From the NCBI GenBank assembly GCA_934162685.1, contig CAKPJO010000022.1:1-13689 (forward strand): a stretch of DNA of 13,689 nt. The letters are read 5' to 3'. Numbering within the stretch: position 1 is the first letter of the stretch; every line of letters begins with the position of its first letter. Under the pieces are notes generated by a model. It was not told the origin of the DNA. It searched no databases and saw only the letters and a list, made by a program, of their open reading frames with translations. Position numbers and translations under genes: made by a program. This stretch comes from an uncultured Bacilli bacterium (GTDB taxonomy: Bacteria > Bacillota_I > Bacilli_A > RFN20 > CAG-826). Positions 1 through 6,745 of the stretch are shown in pieces.

Positions 1-1587
1 ATCATAGTAGAACCATAAAGCACCAGTTTCTTCGTCGTAATGAGCTTCACCTCTAGTTTTTAAAGTGAATGACTTAGCATCTTCATTAGAAGCAGTAATA
101 GTATCTTTAACAGCATTTGTTAATTCACCATCAGCACCAACTACTAATGTTTTAATACTACTGAAGAATACTTTAGATCCATATAATTCATAACCATAAT
201 ATGTACCAACGAATGATTTTCCAGCGTATATTAATTCTTTTTCTTTGGCATTAATTGTTAATTTACTAGCAGAAACAACGACAGATGGAACAATGATAGA
301 ATATGTTGCAGCTGCATCTGTAGCACCTGATTGAGCATCAAGTCTAGTTTCTACATATTCAGTTGTAGATAAACTATTAGGAGCAACGAATTTTAACATA
401 GAACTAGTTGGTTTATCGAGTTTGTAACCTGCGACATCTGTACATGTTAAATCCATATATAATGTTTCGCCTGGAAGTCCACGTGTTACAGGTGTTTTTG
501 TTTCAACCCCATCGACTGTTTCTTTACGATATAAAGAACTAGTAACGTGAGCGGAATTTACTACTTCAATGTCGATATATTTATCTTCTGCAGTAATAGT
601 GATTTCAGTGTTAGTAGCAGGCATTGTGAACTTATACATTAGATAAGTTTCGTCTTCAACAGCTTCCATTTCGACGCCATTAGCAAAGTATTTAACTTTA
701 TCAGTAAATGCACTACGTTTAGCAACAACTCTAACTTCACTACCTGCACGGAAGAAGCCAAAGTTTGTGCTTGTCTTTTCATCTTTATTATCTAAATAGA
801 AACCGATAAAATCATTAGTTACTAACTTACCAGAAGAACTTGTTGTTCCTTTAGCTTCAAATACGACTTTTTCGGTGTCAGCATTTACTTTGAAATAAGC
901 ACCTAATGCTTCAGCTTTAATTACAACATCAGCATCTGGCATATCAAACGAATAACCTAATACAGCATTGCCGGTTAATGTAACTTCTTCTTCAGTTGGT
1001 TCAGAAGCATCTTCACCTTCTTCAGCAGGAGCAGCAGCACTAACTTTAACGACTTTGACACTACTAATTTCATAGCCAGATTGAGCAGCTAATTTAAATG
1101 AAACATGTTCACCAACATTAGCGTCTTGAGGCATTTCAAGAGCGAATACTAAATCTTTACCTTCAAATGCGATTGTGTGATCCTTAGTAGGAGCAACGAT
1201 TTGTTCAGTGACAACTTCAACGCTAGCGTCAGCATCACCCATAACAAACGAATAATGGAAGACGTGACTATTATTAGCGTCAACTGTACCTTCTAATACT
1301 TGCTCGCCAACTTTAACTGATTTTAATTCATAATTTGTAGGATCTGTTAATGCAACGGTGACGTCAACTTGGTCGCCTGCAACAGCTTCACTACGAGATG
1401 CAGTAACATAAGCACCGGCGACTGAAGTTGGTACAGATACCGCATGTTTTTCTATTACTGGTTCAGCACTTGTAGAAGTGCTTGTTGATGGAACGCTTGG
1501 CTCAGTAGATGCAGATTGTGATCCGTTTGTGGCGCATCCAGCTAGCATAAAAGCGCTTAATACAAAAAGAAGATTACTTTTTTTCAT
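1..1587 (-). CDS. Surface lipoprotein with repeated beta-type units (3' end outside window)
   Basis: The reading frame is open from ATG at 1587 to the left edge (529 codons, no stop), so the C-terminus is missing. Residues 1-18 form a lipoprotein signal (MKKSNLLFVLSAFMLAGC) with lipobox LAGC and acylated Cys18. A Ser/Thr/Pro linker follows to about residue 43. Then come at least three beta-type units (about 48-126, 136-226 and 227-334). Each ends in a related pattern (YSFVMGDAD, YSFDMPDAD, YKFTMPATN), which resembles the bacterial repeat domain found in cell-surface proteins of gut Firmicutes. An acidic insert (about 187-201) interrupts unit two. The region from 455 on (GKSFVGTYYGYELYG) has a lipocalin-like flavour, but this is uncertain. 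The ribosome site AAAGGA (1597-1602) lies about 9 nt before the ATG, and a clear sigma-A promoter lies upstream. It is probably anchored to the outer face of the membrane. Ligand and function are unknown. Confidence 0.88.
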   Translation of the reverse strand, partial: MKKSNLLFVLSAFMLAGCATNGSQSASTEPSVPSTSTSTSAEPVIEKHAVSVPTSVAGAYVTASRSEAVAGDQVDVTVALTDPTNYELKSVKVGEQVLEGTVDANNSHVFHYSFVMGDADASVEVVTEQIVAPTKDHTIAFEGKDLVFALEMPQDANVGEHVSFKLAAQSGYEISSVKVVKVSAAAPAEEGEDASEPTEEEVTLTGNAVLGYSFDMPDADVVIKAEALGAYFKVNADTEKVVFEAKGTTSSSGKLVTNDFIGFYLDNKDEKTSTNFGFFRAGSEVRVVAKRSAFTDKVKYFANGVEMEAVEDETYLMYKFTMPATNTEITITAEDKYIDIEVVNSAHVTSSLYRKETVDGVETKTPVTRGLPGETLYMDLTCTDVAGYKLDKPTSSMLKFVAPNSLSTTEYVETRLDAQSGATDAAATYSIIVPSVVVSASKLTINAKEKELIYAGKSFVGTYYGYELYGSKVFFSSIKTLVVGADGELTNAVKDTITASNEDAKSFTLKTRGEAHYDEETGALWFYYD

Positions 1588-1596
1588 AAATATTAT

Positions 1597-1625
1597 TCCT
1601 TTCTTTAGAACAGTCTATCGTTCTA
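1597..1625 (-). promoter_or_regulatory. 5' leader hairpin and RBS of the repeat lipoprotein gene
   Basis: On the minus strand the leader contains TAGAAC, 8 nt, then GTTCTA (arms 1620-1625 and 1606-1611). This perfect 6-bp inverted repeat ends just before the AAAGGA ribosome site (1597-1602). It could stabilise the mRNA 5' end or influence ribosome access, but the stem is short and no regulator is implied. Confidence 0.35.
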
Positions 1626-1643
1626 GTAACTTTTTGTGGCTAA

Positions 1644-1672
1644 ATAATACCACTAATGAAAATGTGTGTCAA
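1644..1672 (-). promoter_or_regulatory. Sigma-A promoter of the repeat lipoprotein gene
   Basis: The minus strand reads TTGACA (1667-1672), 17 bp, then TATTAT (1644-1649). The -35 is perfect, the spacing optimal and the -10 has a single mismatch. The predicted leader is about 50 nt. The IS left end is about 90 bp upstream, so the insertion left this promoter intact. Confidence 0.8.
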
Positions 1673-1696
1673 TAAAATTATGGAAATTTTTAGTTT

Positions 1697-1713
1697 ATGA
1701 AAACCGGTTTCAT
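1697..1713. promoter_or_regulatory. Operator-like palindrome upstream of the lipoprotein promoter
   Basis: ATGAAAACCGGTTTCAT is a 17-bp near-perfect dyad with a perfect core AAACCGGTTT (1701-1710), about 25 bp upstream of the -35 box. LacI/GalR-family and CcpA-type operators share a TGAAA...TTTCA frame around a central CG, so a sugar-responsive regulator is possible. The odd central spacing departs from a standard cre site. Confidence 0.4.
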
Positions 1714-1715
1714 AA

Positions 1716-1734
1716 TAAAATATGCTATATTTTA
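1716..1734. repeat. AT-rich inverted repeat between operator-like site and IS
   Basis: TAAAATAT, GCT, ATATTTTA is an 8-bp dyad made only of A and T. It lies outside the IS, so it may be a remnant of the original spacer after the 295-aa lipoprotein gene. There is no clear T-run after it on either strand, so it is not a convincing terminator. Confidence 0.35.
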
Positions 1735-1763
1735 TGCGTTAACAAGCAAAATATAACAAAAAA

Positions 1764-1816
1764 GGGGATGTTTAGAAACCTAAAATAGGTTTCCATCCTC
1801 TTTTTTTGTGTTCAAA
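1764..1816. repeat. IS left terminal inverted repeat, also a bidirectional terminator-like hairpin
   Basis: The repeat can fold on itself. GAAACCTA (1775-1782) pairs with TAGGTTTC (1786-1793) around a 3-nt loop. GGATG (1766-1770) then pairs with CATCC (1794-1798), leaving a 4-nt bulge. A six-A run (1758-1763) faces a seven-T run (1801-1807), so transcripts of either strand would end in a stem followed by U-residues. On the minus strand this would end transposase mRNA. On the plus strand it would stop transcription entering the element antisense to the transposase. Confidence 0.75.
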
Positions 1817-1843
1817 ATTGTAAAAATAAAAATTGATAGGTTT

Positions 1844-1866
1844 ATAAACAAGCTACGCTTGTTTAT
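1844..1866. repeat. Hairpin over the transposase stop codon
   Basis: ATAAACAAGC (1844-1853) and GCTTGTTTAT (1857-1866) form a perfect 10-bp stem with a 3-nt loop spanning the transposase TAG codon. On the plus strand it is followed by TTTT, so it could stop antisense transcription. On the minus strand no T-run follows. Confidence 0.6.
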
Positions 1867-3475
1867 TTTTGTATATTTTCGCATTTATTTTAGTACCTTT
1901 TTTTGATAACCTTTTCGCTGATTTTTTATTAAAACTTTGAGCCTTTAAATCATTTGGTGCAATCCAAAATTTAGGCAATGTATTTGTTTCATAAAATTTA
2001 AATAGTTTTTTAATATTTAATCCTAATAGAACAAGCATGGCTTCAGTAGATACTTTGCTTAATCCTCGTCGTCTTACTCTTGAATATTTTCTATTTTGTT
2101 TTTCATTTTCAAAAACCCCTTCGACTTGAATACTACGATTAACTCTTATTTCAATTCCTTTGACAGATAATAAATTATCTTCCGCCTGTTGTTTATATCT
2201 AATTAAATTTGGTACAACTTCAAATATTTTATAATTTAACTCTATGTTTTTGTTGTACTTCATACAGTACATTTTATATACACATTCATCGCATCCATCA
2301 ATTCTATAAAATACTGATTTAGCCTTTTTATGATGTCTACCCTCTATATCAACTTGATAACCAATCAAATCATTTAAACATGTAATCGTATCATCGTTAT
2401 TTAATCTATAGCAATCAGGGTAACTACCAGAAACATTTCCTTCCCATGATATAAATTTCACATAATTACCAATATTATTTCTATTAATATATTCATAATT
2501 TGCTAGAGAACCATATCCTGCATCAGCACATACATTTTTTGGAAAACACCCATACAATCTATTAAATTCTTCTAAAATTGGTATAAAATCATCTATATCA
2601 TTTCTAGATTGAGATACGTAATAGGAAAATACAATACCTTTTATAACTAAAATTTGCGTATTATATGCAGCATGCATATGTGTACCTAACCCAGCATAAT
2701 AGTCTGCTTTTAATGCCATGGCAGTAGCATCATGATCTGTTTTATAGTATGACTTTCTATTTGATCCGCATATACTTTCTTTCTCTTCATATTCGATTAC
2801 TTTATTAAGAATAGCTGATAATCCTTTAAACAAGTTATTATATGTTTTTAAATCATATTTATCTTTTTGATTGTATAACTCTGTGATGGCATATGATACT
2901 GTCTTTGATGATACAAAAGTTTCGCTTCTATATGATTCACAAAGATTATTTTCTTTCAGCATATTAAAAAATGTGATAGAAATTCTTTTATGAAATGTAA
3001 TTGGTTTCCAAACAAATTTATACTTATTGGCATTAGCTTCAAACTTACTTCCATCAATAAAAGCATCTTCAAATTCAATCCTCATTTCTAATTTTATTTG
3101 AGTATTAACAATAGCAAATATTTCTTTTTCATATAGTACAATTACGTTATTGATAAATGTACAAAAAGTAGAATGGTCAACTTTAATTTGTTCCATTAAA
3201 TAAATATATCTTAAATCATATTTACATGCTTCTTCTAAATCTCTTAAAGAATCTCTACCAAATGCAAAACCATACAAAATGGTTGCAAACATATTGTAAT
3301 AATTAACATTGGGACGTCCACCTTTTCCTTTATTATTTTTTATATTTTTTTCAATAATAGAAGAAACATTAGAATTTTCTAATAATCGTAAAAATTTAAG
3401 TATTTTTTCTTCTTCCTTCTTGTTTAAGTCGAAGGAAGGTGTTAAAAACACTTTTCGTGTGGTAAAATAACTCAT
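1853..3475 (-). CDS. IS1182-family DDE transposase, full length
   Basis: This 540-aa protein is predicted to cut and join the ends of the surrounding element. The N-terminal domain (about 50-110) has the GRPNVNYYNMFATILYGF... pattern and the RDLEEACKYDLRYIYLM stretch typical of the DUF772 region of IS5/IS1182-type transposases. Catalytic candidates are Asp141 in DGSKFEANANKYKFVWK, Asp318 in ADAGYGS and Glu452 in RSIQVEGVFEN, the three positions expected for the RNase H-like fold of this family. A cysteine cluster (C395, C398, C404) between the second Asp and the Glu matches the small metal-binding-like insert seen in IS1182 members. Length is normal and there are no internal stops or frameshift, so it may be active. 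ATG at 3475 is preceded by AGGAG (3485-3489). TATGAT (3505-3510) is a possible -10, with no clear -35. The C-terminus is Lys-rich. Confidence 0.92.
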   Translation of the reverse strand: MSYFTTRKVFLTPSFDLNKKEEEKILKFLRLLENSNVSSIIEKNIKNNKGKGGRPNVNYYNMFATILYGFAFGRDSLRDLEEACKYDLRYIYLMEQIKVDHSTFCTFINNVIVLYEKEIFAIVNTQIKLEMRIEFEDAFIDGSKFEANANKYKFVWKPITFHKRISITFFNMLKENNLCESYRSETFVSSKTVSYAITELYNQKDKYDLKTYNNLFKGLSAILNKVIEYEEKESICGSNRKSYYKTDHDATAMALKADYYAGLGTHMHAAYNTQILVIKGIVFSYYVSQSRNDIDDFIPILEEFNRLYGCFPKNVCADAGYGSLANYEYINRNNIGNYVKFISWEGNVSGSYPDCYRLNNDDTITCLNDLIGYQVDIEGRHHKKAKSVFYRIDGCDECVYKMYCMKYNKNIELNYKIFEVVPNLIRYKQQAEDNLLSVKGIEIRVNRSIQVEGVFENEKQNRKYSRVRRRGLSKVSTEAMLVLLGLNIKKLFKFYETNTLPKFWIAPNDLKAQSFNKKSAKRLSKKGTKINAKIYKNKQA

Positions 3476-3509
3476 GATAAATATCTCCTGAACAAAGATA
3501 TTGTATCAT

Positions 3510-3544
3510 AAAGAGGCTTTTTCGTATGATTTTGCCTCTTTTTT
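3510..3544 (+). terminator. Hairpin in the transposase leader; terminator-like on the plus strand
   Basis: AAAGAGGC (3510-3517) and GCCTCTTT (3534-3541) form an 8-bp stem with a 16-nt loop. On the plus strand it runs into six Ts (3539-3544), so it could end transcription leaving the element on the antisense side. On the minus strand the same repeat lies just upstream of the possible -10 of the transposase gene and could interfere with translation of read-through mRNA. Confidence 0.5.
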
Positions 3545-3548
3545 ATTA

Positions 3549-3601
3549 TTTGACAACGAAAAAAGAGGATGGAAACCTATTTTGGGTTTCTAAACATCCC
3601 C
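3549..3601 (-). repeat. IS right terminal inverted repeat, also an inbound terminator-like hairpin
   Basis: Read on the minus strand this repeat enters the element from the upstream lipoprotein operon. GGATG and GAAACC pair with GGTTTC and CATCC, then six Ts follow (3559-3564). The one difference from the left repeat, C instead of T in the upper stem, shortens that stem by about two pairs. Transcription coming from the lipoprotein operon would be expected to stop here, before the transposase gene. No T-run follows in the outward direction. The inner part contains an unpartnered TTGACA (3550-3555) on the plus strand. Confidence 0.72.
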
Positions 3602-3609
3602 CTTAATGA

Positions 3610-4497
3610 TTATTCATATTTTTTATAGTCAGTAGGATTGAAACGATTTCCAGAAAATTTATCATATTCACCTTGAGTGAAATCAAAACTTTCATCGACT
3701 ATCATCCAGTTGCCTTTATATCCACCAGAATATACATTAGTCTCGGAATGTTGGTCAACGTGAGTAATAATTCCATTTGCAAGAGTTAATGTATTTTCAT
3801 AGATAAATTCTTGGTATTTAACCTTACTAGTGGAAGAGGCATATATGATAAAGGTATAAGAATATTTCCATTCACCATTTGCCTTATAATCATTTAATCC
3901 ACTAAATTGAACTTCATATCCAGCAATGTCAGCATATTCAATCATTGTTTGGATATTAGCTTTTTCTGTTCCAGGAAATCCAACATTTAGATTGTCATCA
4001 ATAGCGTTTTCTAAAAATGCTATTTCTTTATAACTACCAGTATCACCGAAATCTGATATTTTATAAAATTTCTCAGAGTCATAAAACGTTTGAGTTTCAT
4101 AGTCAAAGAAGTTTGTAAAGTTTCCTAAACTATCTTTTGAAGTACTTTGTTGCCCTTTTTGAACCATTATTTGTCCATTATCACTTGTAAATCGTTCGAT
4201 TTTAGAAATGTCTTTTACAGACATTGTTAATGGTTCGCCTTCAGTAAGATAATAAATATTTTGAATAGTATTAACATCAACGGATTTTACGTGTCCTTCA
4301 CTTGCTTTTAATTGTTCATAGAACTTTGTTAATTGTTCAGACTTACTAGGTTCAGCACTAGTAGAGTTAGATGTAGATGTAGAATTAGAAATACTAACGC
4401 TAGTACTTGGAGTACTTGAAGGGACGGTAGATGGATTTTCGTTGTTACAAGAAGCTAGTACTAACAATAAAGGAATTAATAATATTTTTTTATTCAT
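3610..4497 (-). CDS. Predicted lipoprotein, 295 aa, function unknown
   Basis: A lipoprotein signal with lipobox LASC puts the acylated Cys at position 17. It is followed by a Ser/Thr/Asn/Pro linker to about residue 52, which resembles those of the two neighbouring lipoproteins (it shares the TSAEP end with the 529-aa one). The rest (about 55-295) alternates short polar strands and aromatic residues, with phrases such as FFDYETQTFYDSEKFYKISD. This could be a curved beta-sheet fold of LolA/LppX type, but I recognise no motif and this is weak. A strong AAAGGAGGT site (4509-4517) precedes the ATG by 11 nt. The gene lies 45 bp after the 638-aa lipoprotein gene on the same strand and probably shares its transcript. 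The IS lies only 8 bp past the stop codon and now supplies the terminator. The last residues could have been altered by the insertion. Confidence 0.85.
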   Translation of the reverse strand: MNKKILLIPLLLVLASCNNENPSTVPSSTPSTSVSISNSTSTSNSTSAEPSKSEQLTKFYEQLKASEGHVKSVDVNTIQNIYYLTEGEPLTMSVKDISKIERFTSDNGQIMVQKGQQSTSKDSLGNFTNFFDYETQTFYDSEKFYKISDFGDTGSYKEIAFLENAIDDNLNVGFPGTEKANIQTMIEYADIAGYEVQFSGLNDYKANGEWKYSYTFIIYASSTSKVKYQEFIYENTLTLANGIITHVDQHSETNVYSGGYKGNWMIVDESFDFTQGEYDKFSGNRFNPTDYKKYE

Positions 4498-4531
4498 TTT
4501 ATGTATTTACCTCCTTTTATTTAACATAGCA

Positions 4532-4549
4532 ACAATAATTTGTTATTGT
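4532..4549. repeat. Small hairpin between the two operon genes
   Basis: ACAATAA, TTTG, TTATTGT forms a 7-bp AT-rich stem overlapping the stop codon of the 638-aa gene. It could mark an mRNA processing or weak attenuation point between the genes. There is no T-run. Confidence 0.3.
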
Positions 4550-6459
4550 GCAAAGAATTGATAATCTTTCATTGCTGATTCACAAGAGCAAGTAATTTTG
4601 TTGCCTTCTTGAGTTATAATAGCAGTTTCAAATTGCTTTGGTGTACCATCGGCCCAAGAAGTAAATGTGATTTTGTCACCAGAAATGGTATAAGTAAATG
4701 TATCAGTATAATCTTCATTCATATCAGTATGGTGTTCGATTCTAGAACCTGTACCATCAGCATTGAATTTTAAAGTATAAGTATAATTGTAGATAGATTG
4801 ATCACAAACATATGTTTTTTGAGTAATTACTGTTGTTAAATCAATATCGGCTGATGCAACAGTAAATGTTATAGAAGTAGTTACTGATTCAAAGCCATTG
4901 ATTTTAAATGTGATAGTAGATTGACCACTAGCAAGAGCGGTAACTGTGACGTTATTGTTTTCATCAATACTTGCATTTAAGACATCTGGATTAGAATTTG
5001 ACATAATAATATCTTGTGATGCAGTTAATGGCAAAGCATAAACTGAGAATGTGTATTTTTGACCAATTTGTAATGTATTATCAGCAATTGACGGCTTAAT
5101 TACAGTAAATCTAATTGATTCAGGATTTGGAGCTTTAACAGTTACAGTTTTATTGAAAGTTTTTTCGCGATATACGCCATCTGCATCTTTTCCAAAATAT
5201 ACAAATGATAATGTGGTTGTACCAGCACCAACGATTTCAAAATATCCATCATCAGAGAATGAAATTACTTCTTGGTTAGAAGATCCAGCACCAGCAATAG
5301 AAATATCAACGGCTTTTTCTGGTTGGTATGTTTTGGCACGTGCAAACAAATAATTATAACTATTGCTAAGCGGAATATTATCTGGGTCAACAGTAGCGTT
5401 GTTATTAGCGCGTGTATAAACATCAACATCACTGATATTTTGCAAGAAATAATCTTCAACGTTAATACCATCACTAGGTACTTCTTTACGTGTATCATAT
5501 TCTAGATTAGCCGCCCAATGAATTTCATTAACATAAGCATCATCATCTTCACCTTCACGCATATCAGCATGAACGTAACTAATTTCGCCACTTACTAATT
5601 TTGTTTGGTCAGCATCAGTAATAAATTGAATGTTTACAGAATGAAATTGTGTATCATCTAAGTCACCTTCAATTGAGTATCCAACGATACAAGAATAAGC
5701 AATGTTACCACTTGCAAGTGTACGATATTCAAAACTATCCACGCCAACTTGTTGAGCATAAACGTTTTTTAAGATGTAAGTTGATAAATAACTATATAGT
5801 GTTGAAGAAACTCTTGGAGAAGCAAGACCAAGCATATCGGTTGTAGTGACATATTGTCCTTCGACTAATCCTCCGTCAGTTGCATCTTTATCACTATCAA
5901 CTACGAAATATTTAACAGCGGAATCAATATAAGCAGTTCCACCCATATTTTCATTTTCATAGTCAACGATTTGAGCAAACATTGGATAAGTTTGAACTGT
6001 AGCAAGTCCAGTGACTTCTACAGCATATTTTTCGTTAACAACAGCATTTCTTTTAACGAAAGTGTCGCTCTTATCTTCTTTTCCATTAATGGTGCGAACA
6101 ACAGTTCCTTTAGAAGCTGAAGATGGAATTAAAGAATTATAAACATCCACATGTTCCGTTGTGGTAGTAATGCTTGTACCATTAGTAAGAGTATTTGTGA
6201 TTTGTGCTCCACTAGCGTTATTCGCTTCATAAGAGAATAATTTTGTTAATAAAGTGACAATGTTGTCAAATTTAACTTTCCCATCTGCACCAATAAATGA
6301 TCCGGAATTTGATGTAGATGTGGATGTTGATGGTGAAATTGAAGTTGAAGGTGATGTAGAAGGTGAAGTACTATTTCCATTAGAAGCACTAGAATCATTA
6401 CAACCTGCTACAGCAAACATCAAAGTAGACAAAGCTAATAATAAAAAATTTTTTTTCAT
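4543..6459 (-). CDS. Large lipoprotein with Ig-like (BIG2-type) domain, 638 aa
   Basis: Signal residues 1-20 end in lipobox VAGC (Cys20). A Ser/Thr/Pro linker (about 23-54) has degenerate SPSTS units. Residues 60-350 are a unique region rich in beta-forming stretches that I do not recognise. Residues about 383-442 look like one Ig-like beta-sandwich. Residues about 447-535 look like another, of BIG2 type (LQIGQKYTFSVYALPL, then SNPDVL, then VTALASGQSTITF). The C-terminal 100 residues (FNADGTGSRIE, then YTISGDKITFTSW) resemble the lipocalin-like domains that often follow Ig units in such proteins. Cysteines at 552, 624 and 626 lie in this last part. It starts at an ATG with AAGGAGG (6468-6474) 8 nt upstream. 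It is first in a probable operon with the 295-aa lipoprotein. A surface binding or adhesion role is inferred from architecture only. Confidence 0.87.
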   Translation of the reverse strand: MKKNFLLLALSTLMFAVAGCNDSSASNGNSTSPSTSPSTSISPSTSTSTSNSGSFIGADGKVKFDNIVTLLTKLFSYEANNASGAQITNTLTNGTSITTTTEHVDVYNSLIPSSASKGTVVRTINGKEDKSDTFVKRNAVVNEKYAVEVTGLATVQTYPMFAQIVDYENENMGGTAYIDSAVKYFVVDSDKDATDGGLVEGQYVTTTDMLGLASPRVSSTLYSYLSTYILKNVYAQQVGVDSFEYRTLASGNIAYSCIVGYSIEGDLDDTQFHSVNIQFITDADQTKLVSGEISYVHADMREGEDDDAYVNEIHWAANLEYDTRKEVPSDGINVEDYFLQNISDVDVYTRANNNATVDPDNIPLSNSYNYLFARAKTYQPEKAVDISIAGAGSSNQEVISFSDDGYFEIVGAGTTTLSFVYFGKDADGVYREKTFNKTVTVKAPNPESIRFTVIKPSIADNTLQIGQKYTFSVYALPLTASQDIIMSNSNPDVLNASIDENNNVTVTALASGQSTITFKINGFESVTTSITFTVASADIDLTTVITQKTYVCDQSIYNYTYTLKFNADGTGSRIEHHTDMNEDYTDTFTYTISGDKITFTSWADGTPKQFETAIITQEGNKITCSCESAMKDYQFFAQ

Positions 6460-6509
6460 AGATAAATCCTCCTTGGTATAATTTTTGATAAAAAGTTTGA
6501 TACGAGTTT

Positions 6510-6537
6510 AGCATATTGTAATAATAATTACAAGCAA
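6510..6537 (-). promoter_or_regulatory. Probable promoter of the two-gene lipoprotein operon
   Basis: The minus strand reads TTGCTT (6532-6537), 16 bp, then TATGCT (6510-6515), about 50 bp before the start codon. Each box is imperfect, so this is a moderate promoter. An 18-bp palindrome fills the spacer. Confidence 0.5.
6516..6533. promoter_or_regulatory. 18-bp operator-like palindrome inside the lipoprotein promoter
   Basis: TTGTAAT, 4 bp, ATTACAA is a perfect 7+7 dyad lying between the -35 and -10 boxes. A protein bound here should block RNA polymerase. The 7-4-7 layout with TTGT...ACAA ends recalls Rex (redox) operators, and the TAAT..ATTA core recalls Fur-family boxes, but it fits neither consensus well. 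Confidence 0.5.
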
Positions 6538-6733
6538 TTGATTAATTTTATGCCAAGCAACTAAATTGTCGACATTTTTTAATTAATCAACATCATAAAC
6601 TTACTCGTATAACTATTTTGTATTCAAATTTGACAAAATGGAATATTTAAAAAGTTTTTTGCATTAATTAAAAGTTCATACGGTGCTGCAATTATTAATA
6701 CAATTAATAAAAGATAACTTCATATACTTTATT

Positions 6734-6739
6734 GGTGAT
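6734..6739 (+). promoter_or_regulatory. Ribosome binding site that sets the cysK start
   Basis: GGTGAT complements the AUCACC part of the 16S rRNA tail and lies 6 nt before ATG 6746. It supports this start over the in-frame GTG at 6683, which would add 21 residues not expected in the family. Confidence 0.6.
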
Positions 6740-6745
6740 AATAAA

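Larger units (their letters stand above)
1764..3601 (-). mobile_element. IS1182-type insertion sequence, apparently intact
   Basis: This is an 1838-bp element with one long transposase gene on the minus strand, bounded by near-perfect inverted repeats. Bases 1764-1806 match the complement of 3559-3601 with one difference, and weaker matching continues inward to 1816/3549. No direct target duplication is visible: the flank before the left end is an A-run and the flank after the right end begins CTTAATG. The right end lies 8 bp from the stop codon of a lipoprotein gene, and the left end about 90 bp upstream of the next lipoprotein promoter, so neither neighbour is broken. Family assignment rests on the transposase motifs. 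Exact ends are uncertain by a few bases, because A1761-A1762 also match the far side after one mismatch. Confidence 0.88.
6460..6745. other. Divergent intergenic region between lipoprotein operon and cysK
   Basis: This 286-bp gap has no gene or RNA that I can support. The left part holds the lipoprotein operon's ribosome site, promoter and palindrome. The right part should hold the cysK promoter. TTGACA occurs at 6630-6635 on the plus strand but no good -10 follows at 16-18 bp. TGTCGACA (6567-6574) is a short perfect palindrome in the middle. I see no SAM riboswitch or T-box leader, which are common in front of sulfur genes in Firmicutes. Confidence 0.5.

Noticed and set aside
1478..1675. Plus-strand open frame over the start of the repeat lipoprotein gene
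   Set aside because: It is antisense to a well-supported gene with promoter and ribosome site, lacks its own ribosome site and has no recognisable motif. Similar frames opposite the 638-aa lipoprotein, cysK and mreB were dropped for the same reason.
1751..1763. Target site duplication at the IS ends
   Set aside because: The left flank (A-run) and right flank (CTTAATG) share no direct repeat at any end position I tried.
3550..3555. Outward-facing -35 (TTGACA) in the IS right end forming a hybrid promoter
   Set aside because: No -10 lies at 16-18 bp, and the flank starts 46 bp further on, too far for a hybrid promoter.
6303..6375. Simple-sequence tract in the 638-aa lipoprotein linker as a phase-variation switch
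   Set aside because: The units are degenerate at the DNA level (mixed synonymous codons), so slippage is unlikely.
6683..6745. Upstream GTG start extending cysK by 21 residues
   Set aside because: It has no ribosome site, and the added residues precede the normal family N-terminus. ATG 6746 has GGTGAT at 6 nt.
6460..6745. SAM riboswitch or T-box leader before cysK
   Set aside because: I found no specifier-type stem, T-box core or terminator/antiterminator pair, and the region is short and AT-rich.
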